From: Candidatus Palauibacter poriticola
GTDB lineage: Bacteria; Gemmatimonadota; Gemmatimonadetes; Palauibacterales; Palauibacteraceae
Direction of reading: 5' to 3'
Assembly (NCBI GenBank): GCA_012270965.1
Contig: JAAXHJ010000048.1
Span: 47,887-111,886, forward strand
Length of the DNA stretch: 64,000 nucleotides
The position numbers were made by a program, and so were the translations under genes. Below, in pieces: positions 18,857 through 27,170 of this stretch. Below the pieces are notes generated by a model. That model ran no database searches and had not been told where the DNA came from. It saw nothing but the letters and a program-made list of their open reading frames with translations. Numbering within the stretch: position 1 is the stretch's first letter; each line of letters begins with the position of its first letter.

Positions 18857-18944
18857 CGCGACCCTCCACCGGACGTCGACGAGGATCCCACCCGTCCGCG
18901 CGGCCGCATGGCCGCCGGGAGACGCTCGTGAACGGAGAGCCGCC

Positions 18945-19730
18945 GTGAGACTCGAGGGCGCCGTCGCGCTCGTGACGGGGGGGGCGCGCCGGCTGGGCCG
19001 CGCGCTGTCGCTGGGCCTGGCCGAGGCGGGGTGCGACGTCTTCATCCACTACCGCACTTCGGCGCAGGCGGCCGACCGCGCGGCGAACGAGGTGCGGGCC
19101 CTGGGGCGCCGCGCGGCGACAGGCGCGGCGGACCTCTCGCTTCCGGAGGAGATCGACGACCTGTTCGAGGCCTTCGACGCGGCGTTCGGGCGCCTCGACA
19201 TCCTCGTGAACTCCGCCGCGAGCTTCGAGCGCACCCCCTTCGGCGAGGCGACGGTCGCGGAGTGGGACGCCGCCCAAGCGCTCAACCTGCGCGCTCCCTT
19301 CCTCATGACACAGCGGGGCGCCGTCCGCATGCGCGCCGCGGCCGAGCGGCGCGGAAGCCGAGGGGAACCTCTGGCACCCGGCGTCATAATCAACATGTCG
19401 GACATGTCGGCGCTCGCCGCCTGGAGGGGGTTCGCGCCGCACGGGGTCAGCAAGGCGGGACTCCTGCACCTGACGGCGCTGACGGCCCGCGAGCTGGGCG
19501 CGGAGGTGCGCGCGAACGCGATCGTGCCCGGCCCGATCCTCCCACCTCCCGGCGAGACGGCGGAGGACGCGGCCTGGCGGGCGAAGGGCCGCGGAACCCC
19601 GCTCGGGCGCACGGGCGATCCGTGGGACGTGGCGCACGCGGCGCGGTTCCTGGCCGAGAACGACTATGTGACGGGAGCGACGATCCACGTGGACGGCGGC
19701 GAACACCTGTTGACGGGGGGGCGGACCTGA
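18945..19730 (+). CDS. Pteridine-reductase-like SDR oxidoreductase with atypical active site
   Basis: Short-chain dehydrogenase of 261 residues. TGGARRLG (residues 11-18) is the NADP-binding loop in the form seen in pteridine reductases, and NMSDMS resembles the family's Asn/Ser region. The usual YxxxK is HxxxK here (His166-Gly-Val-Ser-Lys170), so the proton-relay tyrosine is replaced. Context makes a role in dihydrofolate or dihydropterin reduction likely (FolM/PTR1-like), since folB and folK follow directly: the stop overlaps the folB ATG by one base. Whether the His form is catalytically active is unknown. GTG start. Confidence 0.78.
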   Translation: MRLEGAVALVTGGARRLGRALSLGLAEAGCDVFIHYRTSAQAADRAANEVRALGRRAATGAADLSLPEEIDDLFEAFDAAFGRLDILVNSAASFERTPFGEATVAEWDAAQALNLRAPFLMTQRGAVRMRAAAERRGSRGEPLAPGVIINMSDMSALAAWRGFAPHGVSKAGLLHLTALTARELGAEVRANAIVPGPILPPPGETAEDAAWRAKGRGTPLGRTGDPWDVAHAARFLAENDYVTGATIHVDGGEHLLTGGRT

Positions 19731-20098
19731 TGGCGTCCGACACGGTCATCATCCGCGACCTCCTCATCCGGGGGATCATCGGAGTCAATGCTTGGGAACG
19801 CGAGAAGAAACAGGACATCGTGATCAACCTCTCCCTTTCCGTGGACGCCCGCGCCGCGGGCGCGTCCGATGACGTCGCCGACGTGTTGAATTACCGGACG
19901 CTCACGAAGCGCGTCATCGCGCACGTCGAGACCGCCAAGCCGTATCTCGTGGAAGCCCTCGCGCACCAGATCGCGCGGATCGCGGTCGTCGATTTCGGCG
20001 CGGCGCGGGCGAGGGTCCGCGTGGAGAAGCCCGGCGCGCTGCGCTACGCGCGCTCGGTGGGGATCGAAGTCGAACGGACGGCGGCGGACTACGCGTGA
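19730..20098 (+). CDS. folB: Dihydroneopterin aldolase
   Basis: Converts 7,8-dihydroneopterin to 6-hydroxymethyl-7,8-dihydropterin and glycolaldehyde in folate synthesis, in the cytoplasm. The 122 residues match the family in length and pattern: IRDLLIRGIIGVNAWEREKKQ at the N-terminus with the active-site Glu region, LNYRTLTKRV in the middle and RVRVEKPGALRYARSVGIEV near the end. The ATG overlaps the stop of the SDR gene (TGATG), and the stop overlaps the folK GTG. Confidence 0.92.
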   Translation: MASDTVIIRDLLIRGIIGVNAWEREKKQDIVINLSLSVDARAAGASDDVADVLNYRTLTKRVIAHVETAKPYLVEALAHQIARIAVVDFGAARARVRVEKPGALRYARSVGIEVERTAADYA

Positions 20099-20604
20099 AC
20101 ACCTCCGCCCGCACAACTCTCCTCACGCTGGGCTCGAACATCGATCCGGAGCGGCACATCGTCGCGGCCCTCGAGGCGCTCGACGAACTGCTGGGCATCG
20201 ACGGCGCCTCCCCCATCTACGAGGCGAACCCGGTCGGGAACCCCGGTGCGCCCCGCTTCCTGAACGCGGCCGCGCGCATCACGACCGACCTCTCCCCCGG
20301 AGAGCTGAAGTTCAAGGTGATTCGGCCGCTGGAGCGCCGCCTCGGGCGTATCCGGGCCCCGGACCGCAACGCCCCCCGCACGATCGACATCGACATCGCC
20401 GCCGTACAGGGTCTGGTCGTCGACGAGGAGGAGTTGCGGCTCCCGGACCCGGACATCCCGACGAGGGCGCATCTGGCGGTGCCGCTCGCGGACGTGGCGC
20501 CGGGGTTCCGGCATCCCCACCTCGGCATCACGCTGGGTGAAATCGCGGCGCGATTCCGCGACGAGCCGGGTCTCGCGAGGCGCGACGATGTCCGGTGGCC
20601 GTGA
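20095..20604 (+). CDS. folK: 6-hydroxymethyl-7,8-dihydropterin pyrophosphokinase
   Basis: Transfers pyrophosphate from ATP to hydroxymethyl-dihydropterin, the step after FolB. The 169-residue protein has LTLGSN at the N-terminus and the family signature RLGRIRAPDRNAPRTIDIDI, with the Mg-binding Asp pair in DIDIA. Translation starts at a GTG inside the folB stop (GTGA). No folP, folE or folC is in the window. Confidence 0.93.
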   Translation: MNTSARTTLLTLGSNIDPERHIVAALEALDELLGIDGASPIYEANPVGNPGAPRFLNAAARITTDLSPGELKFKVIRPLERRLGRIRAPDRNAPRTIDIDIAAVQGLVVDEEELRLPDPDIPTRAHLAVPLADVAPGFRHPHLGITLGEIAARFRDEPGLARRDDVRWP

Positions 20605-20632
20605 ACCCCGGGCGAGGGTACGTTCCCGCCCC

Positions 20633-22318
20633 ATGATTCCGTCCGCGGCCCTCCCGGAAAGGGGAACTCGCCCTGCTCCGTTCCGGGGCGCGAACGTCGT
20701 CCCGCTCCTGCTGTTCCTGCTGGGGCTCCTCCCGCCCTCCACGGCGCGGGGGCAGGTACCCTCAACCGCGCCGGAGACGGCGGACGGCGCGGGCGCGATC
20801 ATCGACACCGTCATCATCAGCCGACAGGACGTCTTCCCGGAAGAGGCCGCCGCCGAGAACTTCCTCTACCGGCTCGGCAACGGGTTGCACGGGACGACGC
20901 AGCCCTGGGTCATCCGCCGCGAACTGCTCTTGGAACCGGGAGTGCCGTACGACTCCCTCCTCGCCGCCGAGAGCGAACGGAACCTCCGCAGCCTCGGCCT
21001 CTTCCGCCGGGTCCGGGTGGATTCGACGCGCGTGGACGGGCGACTCGCGCTGAGCGTGAGATCGCGCGACGCGTGGAGCCTGCAGCCCCGCATCACGGGG
21101 CGACTCGCGGCGGACGGCACCCTGACCGGCACCTTCGGGCTCACCGAAGTCAACCTCGCGGGCAGCGGTAACGCCATGCGCGTGTGGTACGTCCGCGAGA
21201 CCGACCGCGACGGCATGGATCTCCGGCTGACGTCGAATCGAGTGGCCTCCACCCGGCTCGCGGCCAACGCGACGTGGCTCAACCTGTCGGATCGCGACGT
21301 CGTCGCGTGGCGCTTGTCGAATCCGTTCCGCTCCCTCTCGGACCGCTCGGCGTTCTATTACGAGGGACGGAACTTCCGGGGGCGGATCCCGCAGTACGTG
21401 CGCCACGACCCCGACAGCCTGCAGACGGTCGAGTGGCGGCGCCGGGCCCAGATCCACCGTCTGACCGGGGCGGTGGCGCCGATCGCAAGTCCACGGGAGT
21501 TCCTCCGCATCGGAGCGACGTTCGAAGTCCGGCACGAAGAGCACCTGCGGCTCGGACCCGGCGTCGATCCGGACAGCCTCGACGCTGCGGTGCCGGACTC
21601 CGTATACGGGCTCATCGGCGTATACGCCGAGTGGCGGCAGGCGCGCTTCGAACGCGTGCAGCGCTTCAACGGGTTTTCGGAGGAGGACCAGGACCTGAGC
21701 GACCGCGTGTTCGTGTCCGTCAAGCTCGCCCACGAGAGCCTCGGATACCGGTCGACGGGAATCGGAACGCGCCTTCTCGTGTCGTCCGGAACGCGCTCCG
21801 GCGCGGCGATTCTCAAGGGCATGCTCGACGGCGGCGGCCTCTTCAACTCGGCGGGCCTCGACTCCGGCTACGTTTTCGGGACCGGAACGGCCGCGGTGCG
21901 CGAGACGGAGCGGAACACGACGTTCCTGCAAGCGTCCGCGGGGGTTCAGGAGTCCCCCCGCCCCGGCTCCGAGCACGACATCGGCTTCCAGCTCCTGCCG
22001 CGCCTCTGGGGTCCGCACGCCTTCGTCGGGACCCGCACGGTGCGCGCGACGCTCGAACACCGCTCCTACCTGGTGGACAACTTCCACAACCTGTTCGGGC
22101 TCGGCGTGGGCGCGTTCGTGGACTACGGGGGCGCCTGGTACCCGGACCAGGATTCGAGATTGGGCGGGAACATCGGGGTCACCGTGTTCGGAGGGTCTCC
22201 CCTCTCCTCCTTCGCGCAGGTGACGAACCTCAACGTCGGCTACCGCTTCGGCGGGGGGATCGGTGACAGCCGGAGATCGAGATGGGCCTTCAGCGCCGGG
22301 GGCGGCTTACGATTCTGA
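20633..22318 (+). CDS. BamA/TamA-like outer-membrane protein with POTRA region
   Basis: A 561-residue exported protein. A hydrophobic signal peptide (LLLFLLGLLPPSTARG) is followed by a POTRA-like region (RELLLEPGVPYDSLLAAESERNLRSLGLFRRVRV), as in the Omp85/BamA superfamily. About 450 residues of alternating barrel-like strands follow, ending in GGGLRF with a C-terminal Phe typical of outer-membrane insertion. Too short for BamA and with one or two POTRA units, so more like TamA or a single-purpose exporter. The start was placed at the ATG 28 bases after folK; the 32 upstream codons overlap folK and lack a leader. Confidence 0.8.
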   Translation: MIPSAALPERGTRPAPFRGANVVPLLLFLLGLLPPSTARGQVPSTAPETADGAGAIIDTVIISRQDVFPEEAAAENFLYRLGNGLHGTTQPWVIRRELLLEPGVPYDSLLAAESERNLRSLGLFRRVRVDSTRVDGRLALSVRSRDAWSLQPRITGRLAADGTLTGTFGLTEVNLAGSGNAMRVWYVRETDRDGMDLRLTSNRVASTRLAANATWLNLSDRDVVAWRLSNPFRSLSDRSAFYYEGRNFRGRIPQYVRHDPDSLQTVEWRRRAQIHRLTGAVAPIASPREFLRIGATFEVRHEEHLRLGPGVDPDSLDAAVPDSVYGLIGVYAEWRQARFERVQRFNGFSEEDQDLSDRVFVSVKLAHESLGYRSTGIGTRLLVSSGTRSGAAILKGMLDGGGLFNSAGLDSGYVFGTGTAAVRETERNTTFLQASAGVQESPRPGSEHDIGFQLLPRLWGPHAFVGTRTVRATLEHRSYLVDNFHNLFGLGVGAFVDYGGAWYPDQDSRLGGNIGVTVFGGSPLSSFAQVTNLNVGYRFGGGIGDSRRSRWAFSAGGGLRF

Positions 22319-22375
22319 CCACCCCCGCCGGTCCCCGGACGGACTCGCGAGCTTGGGGGAGACCCCCCGGGGCCG

Positions 22376-22435
22376 CCGGGAGCTTAGGGGATCCGAGACC
22401 GCCGGGAGCTTAGGCGAGATCGCCGGGAGCTTAGG
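22376..22435. repeat. Stop-codon region triplicated (CCGGGAGCTTAGG x3)
   Basis: Three exact copies of CCGGGAGCTTAGG at 22376-22388, 22402-22414 and 22423-22435, between two convergent genes. The rightmost copy contains the TAA stop of the minus-strand barrel gene (22431-22433), and the next copy offers a second in-frame TAA eight codons on. A fourth degenerate copy (GCGAGCTTGGGGG) lies at about 22347. Confidence 0.7.
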
Positions 22436-22955
22436 GTAGGAGGATGCCGCCGGCCACGAGGAGTTGCCGTCCCCCCTCGAGTTCGTACCTCGCCTCGACG
22501 AAGGGCGTGAACCCGACGAGCGGAAACCGGAAGCCCGCCACGAGGTTCATCCCGAAGAGTCGCTCCGCGGTAACCTCCACTCCGTCCGCCGGGACCGATT
22601 CCCACGCCAGGTTCATCCCGCCGCCGATATAGGGGACAAGGTTCGTCACGTCGGGGAAGGAGAGATCCCCGAGCACGTTGAGGTTGAGTTCGCGGTAGTC
22701 GTAGTCGCCGCCGGGGTCGCCGAGACCGGAGTCGGGGAAGAAGTAGTCGAAGGAGGCCGCAACGCGGATCCCGCGGCCGATCCAAGGCAGCGACATCTGC
22801 GCGCGCGGGCCGATGCCGAAGTCCGCGTCGTCTCCGAAGGTGATCTGCCCCCCGGCCTTGACCTCCTGCGCGGCGAGTGGCGTCCCGAAGAGGACGGCAC
22901 TGTACAGGACGGCGCCGAACAGGACACCGAGCGATTCCGGCCTGGTTCCACGCAT
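22431..22955 (-). CDS. Outer-membrane beta-barrel protein
   Basis: A 174-residue exported protein with a signal peptide ending FGTPLAAQE and a small barrel of the OmpA/OmpW or porin-like size class. Repeated strand pairs are visible (GGQITFGDDADFGIGPRAQM, GIRVAASFDYFF, LVPYIGGGMNLAW, GFTPFVEARYEL). No OmpA peptidoglycan domain. The ATG at 22953-22955 is preceded by a strong GGGAGGAG site, which excludes the long 5' extension. Function unknown. Confidence 0.8.
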   Translation of the reverse strand: MRGTRPESLGVLFGAVLYSAVLFGTPLAAQEVKAGGQITFGDDADFGIGPRAQMSLPWIGRGIRVAASFDYFFPDSGLGDPGGDYDYRELNLNVLGDLSFPDVTNLVPYIGGGMNLAWESVPADGVEVTAERLFGMNLVAGFRFPLVGFTPFVEARYELEGGRQLLVAGGILLP

Positions 22956-23010
22956 GTGTCTCCTCCCTCTCCCCTCCTCGCCGGCGGTCTCGATCTCCCT
23001 CCGCCGTTTG

Positions 23011-23043
23011 ATAGCCCTTCGACAGCCCTTCGACAGCCCTTCG
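23011..23043. repeat. 11-bp tandem repeat (ACAGCCCTTCG x3)
   Basis: Units at 23011-23021, 23022-23032 and 23033-23043 (first unit has one change), in the region between divergent barrel and metallopeptidase genes, about 60 bases upstream of the barrel start and 90 of the peptidase start. It lies where promoters are expected. Confidence 0.7.
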
Positions 23044-23131
23044 ACAGGAGTGGGACGCCGCCGGGGCGCGGACGGTTGCACCCGGCCCGCCGATTCCGAA
23101 GTTTCGTCCACCGACCCGCGGACGAGGCCCC

Positions 23132-24043
23132 ATGGAAAGACTCCGGATCCCCAACTTGGCGACGTACCTCCCGGTCGCCCCTTCCGATCTGCTTCTCGCC
23201 GCCCCCGTCGCGGCCCGGATTCTGTTCGGGCTGAGTCCGGCGGGGCGGGCGGTGCAGGCGGCGGCGCTCGGCGTGTACGCGGGCAGCGCACTCCTCGATT
23301 GGGCGGTCCGGGCAGACGCCCGCCGGGTGGATTTTGAAGCGGCGTTCGGCTTCGAACCGCTCTCTCCGCCCCCGGCATCGGAGAAGGAGCGGAGACGGGA
23401 TGTCGAAGATCTCGTGGAGCGGCTGAACGCGAACTATGTGCCGATGGGGACGCCGCGGAAGGAATTGGCCAAACAGGTCGACCTGTGCCTCACGGACTTT
23501 CTGGCCGACCTCACCGGCCAGCGCTTGGAGACGAGTGCGCAGGTTCGGGAGTTCATGCTCGCGCAGATCGTCTTCCCCTTCGCGCTCGGGGCGGCGGACC
23601 CCCTGACGGGAGACGTCGCGATCTTCAAGAGCACGGGCATCTTCGAACCCCATGTGATCGCGCACGAGTTCTGCCACCGGAAGGGATACATGAAGGAAGT
23701 CGAGGCGCAGGTGCTTGGCTATCTCGCCCTGGTGGGTTCGGGTGAGCCCATCCTCGAGCAGTCGGCGCACTGCGAGCGCCTGGACCGCCAGCTCTGGGTG
23801 CGGGCGGAGCGGGACGCCGCCGCGTACAACAGCCTTCTCGCCGACCTCGGACTCCGCGAAGAGTTGAGGGACGCCTTCGCCGTGCGCCACCCGGCGGAGG
23901 GTCCGGTGAGCGGCGTCGTGGGTCCGATGATGAAGAACGCCTACGACGCCCGCATGAAGCTCACGGGGCAGAACGGTCTCTCCGACTACGACGAGGGCTT
24001 CACGAACTTCCTCCTCGCGATGGAGCGCGCCGCCGCCTCGTGA
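23132..24043 (+). CDS. DUF3810-like membrane metallopeptidase
   Basis: A 303-residue protein with a zinc signature HEFCHRKGYMKEVEAQVLGYLAL, the arrangement (HExxHxxG followed by E-A-x-x-L-G-Y) seen in DUF3810 proteins. One or two hydrophobic segments near the N-terminus (residues 15-50) suggest a membrane anchor with the catalytic part outside or cytoplasmic. Target unknown. It leads a plus-strand run: its TGA overlaps the next gene's GTG by four bases. The extent of the DUF3810 match is judged from memory, so treat the family name as likely rather than proven. Confidence 0.75.
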   Translation: MERLRIPNLATYLPVAPSDLLLAAPVAARILFGLSPAGRAVQAAALGVYAGSALLDWAVRADARRVDFEAAFGFEPLSPPPASEKERRRDVEDLVERLNANYVPMGTPRKELAKQVDLCLTDFLADLTGQRLETSAQVREFMLAQIVFPFALGAADPLTGDVAIFKSTGIFEPHVIAHEFCHRKGYMKEVEAQVLGYLALVGSGEPILEQSAHCERLDRQLWVRAERDAAAYNSLLADLGLREELRDAFAVRHPAEGPVSGVVGPMMKNAYDARMKLTGQNGLSDYDEGFTNFLLAMERAAAS

Positions 24044-26007
24044 ACCTCCAGGATCCGGCGCTCACCTTCGCCCTCGCCATCACCGCGGGCGTCGTTGCGC
24101 AGTCGCTGGCGCGGCACGCCCGCGTTCCCGGGATCCTCGTCCTGCTCGCGGCCGGCATCCTCCTCGGACCCGGGTTCGCAAACATCGTGCGGCCCGATAC
24201 GCTGGGCGAGGGTCTAAACCCCATCGTCGGGCTGGCGGTCGCGATCATCCTCTTCGAGGGCGCGCTGCAGCTCAACCTCGACCGGCTGCGGCGCGAGGCG
24301 CTGACGATCCGCCGGCTCATCACGCTCGGCGCACTGGTCACGATCGCCGGGGCTGCCGTCACGGCGATGCTCGCCCTGGGCTGGAGCCTCCGCATCGCGT
24401 TGCTGTTCGGCGCGCTCGTCTCGGTCACGGGCCCGACGGTGATCAACCCGCTCACGAGGCGGATTCGCCTGCGGAGCAACCTGCGGACGATCCTCGAGGC
24501 GGAAGGAGTGCTAATCGATCCGGTCGGCGCGATCCTCGCGGTCGTCGCCTTCGAGTTGGCGCTCGCCTCGACGGCGGGGGATGTTGGGGCCGGCTTCCTC
24601 GGCCTCGTCACGCGCCTCGGCCTCGGCACCGTGATCGGCGTGGCGGGAGGGTTCATCATCGGCGGACTGCTGAGGATGCGGCGCGCGATCCCCTCCGATC
24701 TCCGGAACATCTTCACGCTCGCAAGCGTCCTCGCACTCTACCAGGGTTCGCACGCCATCCTGCCCGAGAGCGGGATCATGACCGTCGCCCTCGCCGGCCT
24801 CGTCGTCGGCAACATGGGTCCCCGGCGCGCGCGCGAACTCGTCGAGTTCAAGGAGCAGCTCACCTTCCTGCTCGTCGGACTCCTCTTCGTGCTCCTGTCG
24901 GCGGCCGTGAACCTCGGCGACGTGCGCGCGCTCGGGGCGGGCGGGGTCGTGACCGTGATCGTCCTCGTCGCCATCGTCCGCCCCCTCTGCGTCCTCCTCT
25001 GTACCCGGGGCACCGGCCTGAGCCGCAACGAGCAGGCGTTCCTCGCCTGGTTGGCTCCGCGCGGGATCGTCGCTTTCGCCGTCTCGTCGCTGTTCGCGGC
25101 GGAACTCGCACACAGCGGGATGGAGGCGGAGGGCAACCAGTTGCGAGCGATGGTCTTCCTCGTCATCGCCGTCACCGTCGTCGTCCTCGGCGGAACGGGC
25201 GGGCTCGTCGCGCGTCTGCTGGGGGTGCGGAAGCCGTCCAACCACGGGTTCGCGGTCGTCGGGGCGAATCCCATCGGACGCGCCCTCGCCCGAACGCTGC
25301 GCGCCGCCCAAGGTGCGGATGCGCCCATCGTCCTCATCGACACGAACCCGACGGAGGCGGGGGCGGCGGAGAGAGACGGCTTTCGCGTCGTACTCGGCAA
25401 CGCGAACGAGCCCCGCACGCTCCTGAGAGCCGGGGTCGAATCGCGCCGCGCCCTCGTCGCCCTCACGCCGAACGAGGGCGTGAACCTGCTCATCGCCAAA
25501 CGGGTCGAGGAGAGCTGCCCCGGCGTGGGCCGCCTCGTGGCCATCGATCCGCTCACACCCGGAGTCGGACCCCAGCAGGTGGACGAAAGCGGCGCCTCCG
25601 TGTTGTTCGGGCTCGGGATCGACTACGAGCGCTGGGCGCACCACTTCCGGCGCGACCGCGTGGAGATCGAACCTCTCATCTTCGAGGGCCTCGCCGGGCT
25701 GCGCATCTCCCAGCTCGAGGCGCTGGCCGACCGCCGCTTCCCCGCCCTCGCCCTCGTGCATCGCCGCGGCAGACGCGAACAGCCGGCGTCGAGCGGCACG
25801 ACGCTGAAGCCCGGGGACGTGGTCTGGTTCGGATGGCTGCGCGAGCAGGCGGAATTCGTGGAGCCGCGGCTCGCGCGGGCAGGGCTCCGCCGCCCCGACG
25901 CCGACCGCGACGCCCACGTGGCCGACCGCGACGCCCTCGACCCCGAGCGCGACACCCCCGGCGCCGGTGGCACCTCGCGGGCCGACGGGCCAGATTCGGG
26001 TCCATGA
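24040..26007 (+). CDS. CPA-type cation/proton antiporter with C-terminal TrkA-N domain
   Basis: Membrane protein of 655 residues with about 12 transmembrane helices in the first 410 residues, typical of the CPA1 Na+(K+)/H+ exchanger family (GILLGPGFANIV, FEGALQLNLDRLRRE, VSVTGPTVINPL, LAPRGIVAFAVSSLF). A Rossmann TrkA-N/RCK-type domain follows (FAVVGANPIGRALARTL, IDTNPTEAGAAERDGFRVVLGNA), which binds NAD(H) or nucleotides and regulates transport. It probably exports sodium or potassium in exchange for protons across the inner membrane. The C-terminal tail (Asp/Arg-rich repeats of DRDAxVADRDA) is low complexity. GTGA and ATGA overlaps link it to both neighbours. Confidence 0.88.
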   Translation: MNLQDPALTFALAITAGVVAQSLARHARVPGILVLLAAGILLGPGFANIVRPDTLGEGLNPIVGLAVAIILFEGALQLNLDRLRREALTIRRLITLGALVTIAGAAVTAMLALGWSLRIALLFGALVSVTGPTVINPLTRRIRLRSNLRTILEAEGVLIDPVGAILAVVAFELALASTAGDVGAGFLGLVTRLGLGTVIGVAGGFIIGGLLRMRRAIPSDLRNIFTLASVLALYQGSHAILPESGIMTVALAGLVVGNMGPRRARELVEFKEQLTFLLVGLLFVLLSAAVNLGDVRALGAGGVVTVIVLVAIVRPLCVLLCTRGTGLSRNEQAFLAWLAPRGIVAFAVSSLFAAELAHSGMEAEGNQLRAMVFLVIAVTVVVLGGTGGLVARLLGVRKPSNHGFAVVGANPIGRALARTLRAAQGADAPIVLIDTNPTEAGAAERDGFRVVLGNANEPRTLLRAGVESRRALVALTPNEGVNLLIAKRVEESCPGVGRLVAIDPLTPGVGPQQVDESGASVLFGLGIDYERWAHHFRRDRVEIEPLIFEGLAGLRISQLEALADRRFPALALVHRRGRREQPASSGTTLKPGDVVWFGWLREQAEFVEPRLARAGLRRPDADRDAHVADRDALDPERDTPGAGGTSRADGPDSGP

Positions 26008-27170
26008 AGATCCACACCGCCCGGCGCACGCACGGCTTCACGGAATCCGTGATTCGGATGATGACCCGGCTCGCGAGCGAACACGGGGCCATCAACCTCG
26101 CACAGGGCTTTCCAGACTTCGAGTCGCCCGACACGCTGAAGATCGGCGCCGCGCGCGCGATTTACGACGACGTGAACCAGTACGCGATCACGTGGGGCGC
26201 GAAGCGGTACCGCGACGCGCTCGCCGCGAGCTATCGCGACTGGTACGGGCTCGACGTCGATCCGGAGGCGCACCTCACGATCACCTGCGGGGCGACCGAG
26301 GCGATGATGGCGGTGCTCCTCGCGGTCGTGGATCCGGGGGAGGAAGTCATCGTCCTCGAGCCCTTCTACGAGAACTACGGGCCCGACACGACGCTCTGCG
26401 ACGCGACCCCCGTGTTCGTGCCGCTGACCGCGGAGTGGCGGATCGACTTCGACCGTCTGCGGGCGGCATTCGGCCCCCGGACGCGCGCGATCATCGTGAA
26501 CACTCCGAACAACCCCACGGGGCGCGTGTTCAGCCGCGACGAACTCGAGAAGATCGCGATCCTGTGCCAGGAGTTCGACGCGTACGCGATCACCGACGAG
26601 GTCTACGAGCACATACTCTACAACGGCGCGCGGCACATACCGATGGCGACGCTCCCCGGCATGCGGGACCGGACGATCACGATCAGCGCCGCCTCGAAGA
26701 CGTTCGCGGTCACGGGCTGGCGGATGGGGACGATCGTGGCGCACCCGGAGCTGTCGGACGCCATCCGCAAGGTGCACGACTTTCTCACCGTGGGAGCCGC
26801 CGCGCCCCTCCAGGAAGGGGTCGCCAGCGGCCTCGAGATGCTTCCGCCGTCCTACTATGAGGGGCTGGCCGATGTGTACGGCGCGAAACGGGACCTCTTC
26901 TATCCCGCGCTCGTGGAGGCCGGGTTCGACTGCCGCAAGCCGGAGGGCGCGTACTACGTCCTCGCGAACTTCTCGGACCTCTCGAATCTGCCGGATGACG
27001 AGTTCGCCTTCTGGCTCACGCGCACCGTGGGCGTGGCCCCCGTCCCCGGATCCAGTTTCTTCCACAACCCGGAGGATGGGCGCAAGCTCGTGCGGTTCGC
27101 GTTCTGCAAGACGGAGGCGCTGCTGGAGCAGGCCGCCGAGCGCCTCGTGACGATCAAGGCCCGGGTTTGA
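26004..27170 (+). CDS. PLP-dependent aminotransferase, class I/II (KAT/MalY-like)
   Basis: A 388-residue cytoplasmic aminotransferase of fold type I. The substrate-binding N-terminal arm, VNTPNNPTGR (Asn169-170), the DEVYE pair (Asp198 to Tyr201) and the PLP lysine in SAASKTFAVTGWRMG (Lys232) are all present. The pattern matches kynurenine-oxoglutarate/methionine aminotransferases, which transaminate aromatic or sulfur amino acids, but substrate cannot be fixed. The ATG overlaps the antiporter stop; the longer upstream frame is out of phase with the antiporter gene and unnecessary. Confidence 0.9.
   Translation: MKIHTARRTHGFTESVIRMMTRLASEHGAINLAQGFPDFESPDTLKIGAARAIYDDVNQYAITWGAKRYRDALAASYRDWYGLDVDPEAHLTITCGATEAMMAVLLAVVDPGEEVIVLEPFYENYGPDTTLCDATPVFVPLTAEWRIDFDRLRAAFGPRTRAIIVNTPNNPTGRVFSRDELEKIAILCQEFDAYAITDEVYEHILYNGARHIPMATLPGMRDRTITISAASKTFAVTGWRMGTIVAHPELSDAIRKVHDFLTVGAAAPLQEGVASGLEMLPPSYYEGLADVYGAKRDLFYPALVEAGFDCRKPEGAYYVLANFSDLSNLPDDEFAFWLTRTVGVAPVPGSSFFHNPEDGRKLVRFAFCKTEALLEQAAERLVTIKARV

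Noticed and set aside
24511..25917. Long minus-strand open frame inside the antiporter gene
   Set aside because: It mirrors the antiporter codons and has the Arg/Gly/Ser/Ala-rich make-up of high-GC shadow frames, with no family motif.
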